A stretch of 64,000 bases of DNA, from positions 1-64,000 of the forward strand of contig CAWKPE010000031.1 in NCBI GenBank assembly GCA_963851385.1, read 5' to 3'. Both the position numbers and the translations under genes were made by a program. Each line of letters begins with the position of its first letter. Position 1 is the first letter of the stretch. Below the pieces are notes generated by a model that worked only from the letters and a program-made list of their open reading frames with translations, was not told the origin of the DNA and searched no databases. This DNA comes from CAWEFA01 sp963851385. Lineage in GTDB: Bacteria > Bacteroidota > Bacteroidia > Bacteroidales > DTGW01. Shown here one piece after another: positions 56,953 to 64,000 of this stretch.

Positions 56953-57901
56953 TTAAACATTTACAATAATAATAACCTTAGTTCCCTTTTCCCGATTGCT
57001 ATCAACATTAATAATCCCTTTAATAGATTTTATTCGTGACATAATATTGGCATAACCCATACCTTCATTTTGCCCATATAACACTTCATTTACTTCAAAT
57101 CCTTTGCCATCATCTGAGTAAATAAGCGTTACAATAAGGTTATGGCGGGTCAATTCAATTTCAATATTTTTTGCTTGTGCATGTTTAATTGTATTATTAA
57201 TTAGCTCACAAACTACGCGGTATAAAACAACCTCTGTATTATAATCTAACCTGTCTTCAAACATGTTTGAATTAAAAGAAATACTAATGGTTTTTGTTGA
57301 GGCAATTTTTCCCGAAAAAGATTTAATAGCACTTGCCAGTCCAAAATTATCAAGTACATGCGGACTGAGGTTGTTCGAGATTTCTTTTAAACTACGTATT
57401 GCTTCCGTAATAACAACATCGGTATTTTCTATGATTTCAGTATTTTTTTTATCTTTTTCAATTTGAGTGAGCGATGAAACAGCCATTTTAACTGTTGAAA
57501 GTAAAGGACCAAGTCCATCATGAAGGTCTTTAGCTAAACGACGTCTTTCTCGCTCCTCGGTTTGAATGATAGCATTCAGTACTTTTTTTTCCGATTCAGT
57601 ACGGTTGCGATCAGCTGTCTCTTATGAAATTAAAGATTTTTTTAATCAATATCAGTCCCGTTGCTACAAGAATGGAAGTAAAAATTCCTAACCAAGTATT
57701 TATTGCTGCAACGTCTTTTTCCCATCCTCGCCATACATAAGGAATGAATTCAATAAATCGCTGGATTGCCATTATTAGAAGTCCTATTGATATCAAAATC
57801 CATGATAGGCTGTATTTAGTAGATTTTGTAAGGCTTAAAGCAACAATTGCTCCAATAAATTGAAGAACAATAGCTATTATTAAGGCAAATAAAGTGATCA
57901 T
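56953..57901 (-). pseudogene. membrane histidine kinase (HisKA_3) split by one frameshift
   Basis: The first frame (57901-57611) encodes three or four membrane helices (MITLFALIIAIVLQFIGAIV ... LGIFTSILVATGLILIKKIFNFIRDS-stop). The second, in another frame and without its own good start, continues DRNRTESEKKVLNAIIQTEERERRRLAKDLHDGLGPLLSTVKM, a HisKA_3 box, and an ATPase domain with ELINNTIKHAQAKNI, DDGKGFE and EGMGYANIMSRI, ending at 56953. One extra base near 57617 explains the break. The kinase core resembles that of the 50559 gene. No response regulator is adjacent. Confidence 0.82.
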
Positions 57902-57992
57902 GTAGTTGGTTTATATTAGATGTTGAAATTTGATAATGACAATATTTTTAAATAACAATTTAAATTAATTCTCAATACACATCTTCACAATT

Positions 57993-58115
57993 CAATGTCG
58001 TTTAATTAAGGAACGAAACACCCTTCGACAAGCTCAGGGTGACAATAAAATGAGGTCATACTGAGCTTGTCGAAGTATGACTAATGATATAAAACTGCTT
58101 AACTAAACGACATTG
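57993..58115 (-). repeat. 123-bp palindromic MITE/REP-like element, copy 2 (inverted)
   Basis: Reverse complement of the element at 50329-50451, same 123-bp length, four base differences by my count (about 97% identity). It has the same terminal repeats and double-hairpin core. Direct repeat TTCACAATT flanks it on both sides (offset by one A on the right), consistent with an 8-9 bp target duplication. The two fresh copies bracket 7.5 kb in opposite orientation. Confidence 0.92.
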
Positions 58116-58131
58116 ATTCACAATTACTCAT

Positions 58132-58929
58132 TTAACACATTTCTAAAAAATTCTCAATCTCATCAAGGGCATAATCTTTTTCTTCAATGAAACCCATGTG
58201 TCCGCTGTTCTCAAAAAAAGCGACATATTTCTTTTTTGGTAAAAGTGTTAGTCGCATTAATTTATCAACAGGAATATAATTATCCTTTTTACCGATAGCA
58301 AAAAATACAGGAACTTTAATCTTTTCTAAAATATATGTCCTGTCTTTTCTGGCTTTCATAGCATTTAAAGCAGCTATAATTCCTTCATCTGAAGTCTCAG
58401 AACCTATATGTTTAGCTTTCTCTAATTGCGCCTTAAACTTTTCAAGGTTATCATCTGCAAAGCTTTTTGGAATATTTACGTTAATAATAAGATTTTTCTT
58501 TCCTTGCTTCACCAGTTCGATTTCCCGATCGCGTGCTTCACGTTTCTCAGGTAAATCGTCCCATGTGATTGAATGAAATAAACTGATTCCAATTGTTTTT
58601 TCAGGATACATTTCAGCGAATGCTAACATTGCATAGCCACCCATTGAATGTCCAATAATGACTGCTTTTTCAATTTTCAAATAATCCAGCACGGCCTTTA
58701 TGCTTTCTGCCATCAATTCAACACTGGCTTCACCATTTATAGTGTCTGATTTTCCATGTCCCAAAAGATCAATGGCAATTACCTGAAACTTTTTTGCCAA
58801 CTCATCTGCAAAACCATTCCAGATTTCAAGTGATTCTAAATATCCGTGAAGTAAAACAACCGCTTTACCTTTTCCCTGAGCGGCAAACCGAACAGTTTTA
58901 GTTTTGAAAATAATTTTTTTGATTTTCAT
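58132..58929 (-). CDS. alpha/beta hydrolase
   Basis: 265 residues from the Met at 58929; a start at 58971 would add 14 residues without family support. The oxyanion motif is VVLLHGYLES, the nucleophile elbow is GHSMGGY, a late Asp lies in AIGKKDNYIPV, and the catalytic His is in SGHMGF. It is of the general esterase/haloalkane dehalogenase-like fold with a helical cap (about 135-190). Substrate unknown. It starts just outside the 123-bp element and is followed by aat on the same strand upstream. Confidence 0.87.
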   Translation of the reverse strand: MKIKKIIFKTKTVRFAAQGKGKAVVLLHGYLESLEIWNGFADELAKKFQVIAIDLLGHGKSDTINGEASVELMAESIKAVLDYLKIEKAVIIGHSMGGYAMLAFAEMYPEKTIGISLFHSITWDDLPEKREARDREIELVKQGKKNLIINVNIPKSFADDNLEKFKAQLEKAKHIGSETSDEGIIAALNAMKARKDRTYILEKIKVPVFFAIGKKDNYIPVDKLMRLTLLPKKKYVAFFENSGHMGFIEEKDYALDEIENFLEMC

Positions 58930-59010
58930 TATCTGACAAGTAAATAATTTATACAAATTTAGTTTTTTCAAACTTTAGATGGGTACAGAAAAAATACAAT
59001 AATTCTTGTT

Positions 59011-59685
59011 TTACCATTTTCCTCTATGAGTTTCTTTACTTACTGATTTTTTAAGAATTGCTAAAAATTTTTCTCTGTCAATTTCTTCAGAACCTAAATT
59101 CAACAAATGTTCTGAGGTTGTTTGGTTATCTACAATATCAAAATTCCATTGCTTTAGTTTTTCAACCAGGTAATAAAAAGCAACTTTAGAAGCATTTGAA
59201 ACAATATGAAACATTGATTCTCCATAAAATACTTTACCAATAACTACACCATAGAGACCGCCTACAAGCTTTTTATTTAAGTAGGTTTCGACAGAATGAG
59301 CAAATCCAAGATGATGCAGCAAAATATAAGCTTTTTTCATTTCACTTGTAATCCATGTTTCAGATTGATTTGACTTGTGCACTTTTGCACATTTTGTAAT
59401 AACACTGCTAAAAGCAGTATCAAAGCTGACTTCAAAGATGTTCTTTTTTACAAGCAATCTAAGACTTTTTGACGCTGTAAAGTTATTTGGAAACATAACG
59501 CACCTGGGATTTGGTGACCACCAAAGAATGGGTTCACCTTTGTTATACCAGGGAAAGATGCCATTTGCATAGGCGGTTATAATGCGCTCAGGCGATAAGT
59601 CACCTCCAACGGCAAGTAATCCGTTTTCATCAGCAAGAGAAGGATGAGGAAAAACTATTTCTTTATTTAGCAGATATACCGGCAT
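59011..59685 (-). CDS. aat: leucyl/phenylalanyl-tRNA-protein transferase
   Basis: 224 residues. Signature segments: FPHPSLADENGLLAVGGDLSPERIITAYANGIFPWYNKGEPILWWSPNPRCVMFP, TWITSEMKKAYILLHHLGFAHSVETY, LVGGLYGVVIGKVFYGESMFH and VDNQTTSEHLLNLGSEEI. Aat adds Leu or Phe to proteins with N-terminal Arg or Lys, marking them for ClpS/ClpAP degradation. Full family length and unambiguous. Confidence 0.94.
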   Translation of the reverse strand: MPVYLLNKEIVFPHPSLADENGLLAVGGDLSPERIITAYANGIFPWYNKGEPILWWSPNPRCVMFPNNFTASKSLRLLVKKNIFEVSFDTAFSSVITKCAKVHKSNQSETWITSEMKKAYILLHHLGFAHSVETYLNKKLVGGLYGVVIGKVFYGESMFHIVSNASKVAFYYLVEKLKQWNFDIVDNQTTSEHLLNLGSEEIDREKFLAILKKSVSKETHRGKW

Positions 59686-59792
59686 CTTCTTAAATATTTT
59701 TAGTGTTACGCAGCCAATTCAACTTAATTAATATCTGAAATAATAAGCGCATTTGTATTAAGGTAAATTATTTACAAATTTTACTGAACTAT

Positions 59793-59903
59793 ATGACGGC
59801 AAAATTCTCATTATTTCTAATAATATCCATAATTCTTTTTCCAGTTTCATGCAAAAAAGACGAAAAGCCTTTTAACAAGAATAGTATAGAAAATATCAGT
59901 TAG
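59793..59903 (+). CDS. 36-residue lipoprotein-signal ORF, possibly a truncated gene
   Basis: ATG at 59793 opens a perfect lipoprotein signal (MTAKFSLFLIISIILFPVSC with a lipobox Cys20), then KKDEKPFNKNSIENIS and a stop. Only 16 residues follow the cysteine. It is either a tiny lipoprotein or the 5' stump of a deleted gene; the next 50 bases show no continuing frame. Confidence 0.45.
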   Translation: MTAKFSLFLIISIILFPVSCKKDEKPFNKNSIENIS

Positions 59904-59954
59904 CTGCTTCTTTTGCTAAATACATAGCTTATTGCGTGAAGCAGATGGAAAACG

Positions 59955-59996
59955 AAAGATACTTAGTTCCTGACCATTTAAGAACTAAGTATCTTT
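59955..59996 (-). terminator. strong terminator of the 60018-60866 gene
   Basis: Fifteen-base perfect arms AAAGATACTTAGTTC (59955-59969) and GAACTAAGTATCTTT (59982-59996) around a 12-base loop, 22 bases past the stop codon of the minus-strand outer-membrane gene. Confidence 0.75.
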
Positions 59997-60017
59997 TTGA
60001 AGAAATGCAAATAAGGT

Positions 60018-60866
60018 TTAGAAGTGAAACAACAATACAATTTGGCCGTTAGAATTATCATTAATGAAATTAAATGTTGTAGCTGAAGGAGTAGTGATGT
60101 CCACGATTTTCTTTTGATTATTAGCATAATCCCATGTTTCAACGCTGGTTTTATCTTTGCCACTAAACGATAAAACAGGTTCCCAACCAAATTCTGCTGC
60201 AAGTGACATTTTAGGAGCAAAAAAGTACTCAATTCCAATAAATCCTCTTATTCCAATGTTAAATCCAGGACCATAAGATTGTTCCAAAGGACGACCGTTA
60301 ACATTATAAAAGGAATACCAGTTAGAGCTGGTAGGCACGGTATTAGTACTGGTTATTTCGTTACCATAAGTATATTTTTCTTTATTAAGTGAAAATCCCA
60401 ATACTCCTTCAACACCATATATACCTTGAATCCTGCGTGAGCCTTTTCTCATTTCTTTTCCAAAACTTAGTGAAACATTTGTATAGGAAAAGCTGCGACT
60501 ATCAGTTAATAAATTTCCAGTTGGATCCAAATCATTCCATACTAATTGATAATTCTTGGAATTAGAAATGTTAATGCTTGCTTTTGCACGAAGTGCAGAA
60601 TGATCAGTTAAAAAATATTTGCCGTAAAATGTATAACCATACAATGGATTATTTATATTAATTGAGTTGTCTGAAGTGTTGTTCATAGTGTTTCCTATGA
60701 AGTTCAGAATAGAATTTGCTCCAATTCCCACTGCAAAGTCGCCGGCCTGGGGCAAAATTCTTGTCCCGTATTTATTAACTAAGACGCTTGAGTCGGAATG
60801 CTCTTGTGCATTAATTAATGGCATGAATACACAAGTCAAGAGTAACAATAAAAATTTAGTTTTCAT
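60018..60866 (-). CDS. outer-membrane beta-barrel protein
   Basis: 282 residues. The signal peptide is 1-20 (MKTKFLLLLLTCVFMPLINAQ). The mature protein has alternating strands (FAVGIGANSILNFIGN, YGYTFYGKYFLTDHSALRAKASINIS, FSYTNVSLSFGKEMRKGSRRIQGIYGVEGVLGFSL, FNIGIRGFIGIEYFFAPKMSLAAEFGWEP) and ends IVLLFHF with a terminal Phe, the assembly signal for outer-membrane barrels. Probably an OmpA/OmpX-sized barrel of Bacteroidota; specific function unknown. Monocistronic with a strong terminator. Confidence 0.82.
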   Translation of the reverse strand: MKTKFLLLLLTCVFMPLINAQEHSDSSVLVNKYGTRILPQAGDFAVGIGANSILNFIGNTMNNTSDNSININNPLYGYTFYGKYFLTDHSALRAKASINISNSKNYQLVWNDLDPTGNLLTDSRSFSYTNVSLSFGKEMRKGSRRIQGIYGVEGVLGFSLNKEKYTYGNEITSTNTVPTSSNWYSFYNVNGRPLEQSYGPGFNIGIRGFIGIEYFFAPKMSLAAEFGWEPVLSFSGKDKTSVETWDYANNQKKIVDITTPSATTFNFINDNSNGQIVLLFHF

Positions 60867-61007
60867 GGTTAAAGTTTTTTGGTTATTAATAAAATGCTTT
60901 AATAATAAAGATCAGATCTTATTATGTTCCAGAGACAAAAATGGTGCCACGTTTAACGTTATGCTGCTAACTTAATATACAAACTCAAAAATTAGAAAGT
61001 TATTATT

Positions 61008-61037
61008 TTGACAAAATGAAACTATGTTCTATTTTTG
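61008..61037 (+). promoter_or_regulatory. promoter of tRNA-Leu
   Basis: TTG (61008-61010), a 19-bp spacer and TATTTTTG (61030-61037) form a full match to the Bacteroidota promoter consensus, 33 bases before the mature tRNA end. Confidence 0.65.
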
Positions 61038-61070
61038 CCGTTCTTAAATAGTCGCAAAAAAATTGATGTT

Positions 61071-61154
61071 GCCCGGATGGCGGAATTGGTAGACGCGCTG
61101 GTCTCAAACACCAGTGAGCTCACCCTCGTGCCGGTTCGATCCCGGCTCCGGGTA
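61071..61154 (+). tRNA. tRNA-Leu (anticodon CAA)
   Basis: 84-base cloverleaf. Acceptor arms GCCCGGA / TCCGGGT (last pair G-U) with discriminator A; D-arm region with GGTAGACGCG; anticodon stem CTGGT/ACCAG with loop CTCAAAC, anticodon CAA at 61105-61107; a long variable arm typical of class II tRNAs; T-arm GGTTCGATCCC. CCA is not encoded. It reads UUG leucine codons. Confidence 0.95.
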
Positions 61155-61173
61155 CTTTGATTAAGAAGTAAAG

Positions 61174-61207
61174 TCCTGAATTTGCTTATAGTTCAGGATT
61201 ATTTTTT
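61174..61207 (+). terminator. terminator after tRNA-Leu
   Basis: Stem TCCTGAA / TTCAGGA with an 11-base loop followed by TTATTTTTTT, starting 20 bases after the tRNA end: a textbook intrinsic terminator. Confidence 0.75.
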
Positions 61208-61373
61208 TGTACAGAAACAATAGCGATATTCATTTACTTTCTATTATATCTGATTTCTAACCTTTTTTTTATTTCCTTAAATTAAATAGAAAAAAAGAAA
61301 CTAGGGTTTTATGAAACTATTTTCTAAAGTTTTCTATGTCAAATTAATTCTTAAAAGTTTTGGGTATGGGTGA

Positions 61374-61405
61374 GACACGGGCGTCCACATCCGTGTCAGC
61401 GACAC
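61374..61405. other. GC-rich alternative hairpins in an AT-rich gap
   Basis: GACACGG (61374-61380) pairs with CCGTGTC (61391-61397), while GTGTC (61393-61397) can instead pair with GACAC (61401-61405). The local composition is far richer in G+C than the surrounding gap (61208-61439). It may be a repeat element or RNA structure; no copy was found elsewhere in the window. Confidence 0.4.
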
Positions 61406-61439
61406 TCCTGTATCTGATCTGAATATATTTTGCGAATTG

Positions 61440-62507
61440 CTATTGTTTAATAAACTTATAAGATTTTCCTTCCATTCTGGCTATATACAAACCGTTTCCC
61501 AGGTTACTGATATTAACTTCCCTTGTATTTTGAGCCAGCAATACCAATTGACCTGTAACATTGTATATATCTATAGTTTTTACTTCTCTAGAAATTTGTA
61601 ATTTTTCAGAATTAGCAAAAATCTGAAGATCATTTTTGATTTCGGGAGAATGAACATCATCACATAATAAACCGAATTGTGATGTTGCTCCATTCAAAAA
61701 AGTATTTTTCTTACACGAAAATTGTAATAGAACCACCCGCTGATAAGCAGAATTGTTCCATGAATTGTTTGAAGTTCCGGCCCAAAAAAGCTGTTCGGTT
61801 CTGCCTGCTGTACCAGTATTGTCAGAAACCTGCACATCCAGTTTAAAATTTTGTTTGTTCCATGGTTGTAATACCATAGTAGTATCACCACCAACAATTT
61901 TTGGCATATGTGTTGTATCCATATTTTTTGTTAAACTATCCCATGGCAATTGCCACTCTTGTACATAGCCGTCACTATCGTCTTGTTCTTTGAGTTTAAA
62001 ATTAGCAATAGCATTCCATATTTGCAAAGCCGGGTCACTTACGATTGGAATATCATTTCCCCATGATATACCATCTGTAAGTTTTTCTGGTCTGCCTTCT
62101 ACATGCCTGAATTCATACATACCTGTTCTTATACCACCTGGCGTGGAAGAATTACTTGTAGTAGTATCCATGGAAATATCCACTTCAACGCAATCCATTG
62201 CCCATGTAGGAAATGTTGAAGAAGTATCTCCCATAGTCGAATCTTTAATATCAAACACAAAGTACAAGTTGTCAGCATCAAATTCCATCTGGAATCTGGC
62301 AGTGCAACCTCTTGTTGAACCTACTATACTATCTAAATCTAGCCACATACTACCCCAGTCAGAGTAATCTCCGTCAATTACAGGAGGTGTCATTGTTTGA
62401 GGACAAGTATATGGACCTGGCATAACAGCATTAACCATTCTAAATATTGATGTTAATGCTAATAAAGTAAGAAGAACTTTTTTCATACTTGATAAGTTTT
62501 TATTCAA
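61440..62507 (-). CDS. CBM9-like domain protein with T9SS sorting domain
   Basis: 355 residues (348 if it starts at the second Met, MKKVLLTLLALTSIF, which is the better signal peptide). Residues about 35-270 form a family 9 carbohydrate-binding-like domain (PPVIDGDYSDWGSMWLDLDSI, ARFQMEFDADNLYFVFDIKDSTM, MDCVEVDISMD, YVQEWQLPWDSL). The last 75 residues are a type A sorting domain (KTIDIYNVTGQLVLLA...NLGNGLYIARMEGKSYKFIKQ). Probably secreted or surface-bound and glycan-binding, with no catalytic domain. Monocistronic, with a TATCTTTG -7 box at 62543-62550. Confidence 0.85.
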   Translation of the reverse strand: MNKNLSSMKKVLLTLLALTSIFRMVNAVMPGPYTCPQTMTPPVIDGDYSDWGSMWLDLDSIVGSTRGCTARFQMEFDADNLYFVFDIKDSTMGDTSSTFPTWAMDCVEVDISMDTTTSNSSTPGGIRTGMYEFRHVEGRPEKLTDGISWGNDIPIVSDPALQIWNAIANFKLKEQDDSDGYVQEWQLPWDSLTKNMDTTHMPKIVGGDTTMVLQPWNKQNFKLDVQVSDNTGTAGRTEQLFWAGTSNNSWNNSAYQRVVLLQFSCKKNTFLNGATSQFGLLCDDVHSPEIKNDLQIFANSEKLQISREVKTIDIYNVTGQLVLLAQNTREVNISNLGNGLYIARMEGKSYKFIKQ

Positions 62508-62542
62508 TAATTAAGGTCTGCTGATTAAGTCTGTTGATAATT

Positions 62543-62550
62543 CAAAGATA
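62543..62550 (-). promoter_or_regulatory. candidate -7 element of the CBM9-like gene
   Basis: TATCTTTG on the minus strand matches TAnnTTTG exactly. At the expected -33 position the sequence reads TTT instead of TTG. The leader would be about 30-50 bases. Confidence 0.4.
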
Positions 62551-62710
62551 CGAAATATTGTGGTTGTTTAAAAGGGTAGTACCAAAGAAACTGTCATGTA
62601 TTGCAAAGTTGAATGGTAAATATCATTAAGGCTAAATCAATGTAGGAAACAATAACTATTTTCCTTAATAGATTATCGTGACTTTTATAGGAAATTTTGG
62701 ATATAGCAGT

Positions 62711-63268
62711 TTATTTACATAGATGATCTACCAGAATTTTTGCCCCAATAAAAATAAGCATCAACCCTCCGATTATTTCCATTTTTTTACCAAAACGCGA
62801 ACCCAAGTTTTTACCAAATAGCATTCCAAGCATTGACGCTGTATAGGTTACAGCACCTATAATAAATGAAGCCAAAAATAATTTTACATTTAGAAAAGCA
62901 AGAGTTATTCCAATTGCAAATGCATCAATTGTTGTAGCAATTGATAAAAATAATATAACTTTCAAATCCTGGGGTTTGAAATTTTTCTCTTCATCTTTTT
63001 TAAAGCTGTCATAAATCATTTTTATACCGACTAATGAAAGCAAACCAAATGCGATCCAATGATCTACCTGGGCAATATATTTTTTAATACTTAAACCCAG
63101 CATCCATCCTATAATTGGCATAACTGCCTGAAAAATTGCAAAAATTACTGCAATCCTGGAAGCACGCAGAAACTTTATATTTTTTTCAATTAGGCCACAA
63201 CTTATTGAAACAGCAAAAGTGTCAAATGAAAGTCCAATGGCTAAAAGAAATAATGCATAAATCTCCAT
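62711..63268 (-). CDS. mntP: manganese efflux pump MntP
   Basis: 185 residues with six membrane helices in two related halves. Conserved Asp16 (IGLSFDTFAVSISCG) and Asp115 (ATTIDAFAIGITLAF) and the half-ending motifs GKNLGSRFGKKMEIIGGLMLIFIGAKIL identify the MntP/DUF204 family, which exports Mn2+. In Escherichia coli it is controlled by MntR and a riboswitch; the leader here is only about 12-20 bases, too short for a riboswitch. Confidence 0.92.
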   Translation of the reverse strand: MEIYALFLLAIGLSFDTFAVSISCGLIEKNIKFLRASRIAVIFAIFQAVMPIIGWMLGLSIKKYIAQVDHWIAFGLLSLVGIKMIYDSFKKDEEKNFKPQDLKVILFLSIATTIDAFAIGITLAFLNVKLFLASFIIGAVTYTASMLGMLFGKNLGSRFGKKMEIIGGLMLIFIGAKILVDHLCK

Positions 63269-63286
63269 TACATAATTTTAAGTTGT

Positions 63287-63294
63287 CAAAATTA
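63287..63294 (-). promoter_or_regulatory. candidate -7 element of mntP
   Basis: TAATTTTG on the minus strand matches TAnnTTTG, 18 bases before the mntP start codon. The expected -33 triplet reads TTA, one off. Confidence 0.4.
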
Positions 63295-63345
63295 AAGAAT
63301 TGCTTTGAAATAATTAAGAAGTTTTAAAGATGAACCATATTAAAG

Positions 63346-64000
63346 CTAAACTAACTCCATAGCAAGGTTTAGCCAAACATAAATATCGGAAGGTCTATTA
63401 TCAGTTTTAAGGCTGCATCGCTTTTCACCCAGGCGCACAATAACTATATTCTTATCGGGTAAAATAAATATATATTGTCCTAAAATTCCCCGCGCATAAA
63501 TTACTTTTTGACCTCTGAATGTCATCAACCACCAGTGATAGCCATAATAATCCAGCTGTTTTTTACCTGTTTCATCTTTAAGCCATGATGCAGGTGAAGT
63601 TGTCTCTTTAATGTATTTTGAGGATACAAGTTGCTTTCCTCTCCAATTTCCTTTATTAAGAATTAATTGACCTATTCTTGCAAAGTCCCGGGCATCTGAA
63701 TTGAAACAACAATAAGCCTTTTCATCACCATTATTTTTATCAAGAGACCAGAGTGCACTGTTACATGCGCCGATGGGAATCCAAATTTTTTCAGATGCAT
63801 AATCGCTGACTTTTTTTCCTGTTGCTTTTTCAAGAACAAATGCCAGCAACTGAGTATTCCCACTTAAGTACTTGAATTGAACTCCTGACTTTTCAACAAC
63901 TCTAAGATTATTTATAAGCGATTTAAGATTATTTCCATAGTACGATTTGGTAGTTATTGAAAACGGGTTACTATAACTTTCATCCCAATTCAGGCCACTG
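63346..64000 (-). CDS. serine hydrolase of the class C beta-lactamase family (N-terminus outside window)
   Basis: The frame is open to the right edge, giving at least 218 C-terminal residues and beginning SGLNWDESY, a segment found just after the catalytic SxxK region in this family. The second motif appears as YLSGNTQLLAFVLEKATGKKVSDYASEKIWIPIG (Y-x-x-G-N). The C-terminal part has DFARIGQLILNKGNWRGKQLVS, YGYHWWLM and ARGILGQYIFILPDKNIVIVRLG, with GxxGQY in place of the KTG box, as usual for esterase-like members. Probably a periplasmic or secreted esterase/peptidase. The catalytic serine lies beyond the window. Confidence 0.87.
   Translation of the reverse strand, partial: SGLNWDESYSNPFSITTKSYYGNNLKSLINNLRVVEKSGVQFKYLSGNTQLLAFVLEKATGKKVSDYASEKIWIPIGACNSALWSLDKNNGDEKAYCCFNSDARDFARIGQLILNKGNWRGKQLVSSKYIKETTSPASWLKDETGKKQLDYYGYHWWLMTFRGQKVIYARGILGQYIFILPDKNIVIVRLGEKRCSLKTDNRPSDIYVWLNLAMELV

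Noticed and set aside
62508..63345. Mn-sensing yybP-ykoY riboswitch upstream of mntP
   Set aside because: The likely transcription start is within about 20 bases of the mntP ATG, leaving no room for the aptamer, and no matching motif is visible.

Overview
The window is AT-rich (roughly one third G+C by eye) and bears the marks of Bacteroidota. It has several proteins with type IX secretion (T9SS) C-terminal sorting domains, an ECF sigma / FecR anti-sigma / SusC-SusD cassette, promoters of the Bacteroidota TTG-N19/20-TAnnTTTG type, and a tRNA gene without encoded CCA. I cannot name the species; a free-living or environmental Bacteroidia-like lineage is the best guess.

Layout. 0-6.7 kb: 5' part of a giant secreted beta-strand-repeat/HYR adhesin on the minus strand, running off the left edge. 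7-14.2 kb: T9SS-exported repeat protein, a stand-alone ATP-cone protein, a divergent GroES, a secreted Lys-C-like serine protease with PKD domain, a DUF2905 protein and recO. 14.5-20.5 kb: GH3-family enzyme, deoxynucleoside kinase, an ECF sigma with a probable membrane partner and an outer-membrane protein, and a LamG lipoprotein. 20.6-33.5 kb: surface-polysaccharide locus with flippase, five methyltransferases, at least five glycosyltransferases (one frameshifted) and a frameshifted YfhO-type membrane protein. 33.6-34.4 kb: intact IS1-family element with terminal repeats, 8-bp target duplication and a probable programmed -1 frameshift. 34.4-43.6 kb: MFS transporter, then a minus-strand sigma / anti-sigma / SusC / SusD / lipoprotein cassette. 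43.9-44.2 kb: a scar in which the 3' ends of a second SusD and a second MFS gene are fused back to back. 44.4-49 kb: radical SAM protein, Cys-rich membrane protein, truncated sigma factor, MNT/HEPN pair and a glycyl-tRNA synthetase split by two frameshifts. 49.2-58.1 kb: three copies (two fresh, one decayed) of a 123-bp palindromic MITE/REP-like element around a hypothetical gene, a REC-PAS histidine kinase, a SiaB/SiaC partner-switch pair, RNase HI and HII, a decayed flippase and a second histidine kinase. 58.1-64 kb: alpha/beta hydrolase, aat, an outer-membrane protein, tRNA-Leu(CAA), a CBM9-like T9SS protein, mntP and a partial serine hydrolase.

How it fits together. The themes are cell-surface construction (polysaccharide locus, YfhO, T9SS cargo, SusCD uptake), envelope signalling (ECF/anti-sigma pairs, histidine kinases, SiaBC) and housekeeping (recO, glyQS, rnhA, rnhB, aat). 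Five genes carry single-base reading-frame breaks, one of them the normally essential glycyl-tRNA synthetase. Either the assembly has indel errors or some of these genes are decaying. The most unusual signals are the 123-bp MITE family with target duplications, the SusD/MFS deletion scar, the SiaBC pair without visible SiaA or SiaD, and the stand-alone ATP-cone protein.
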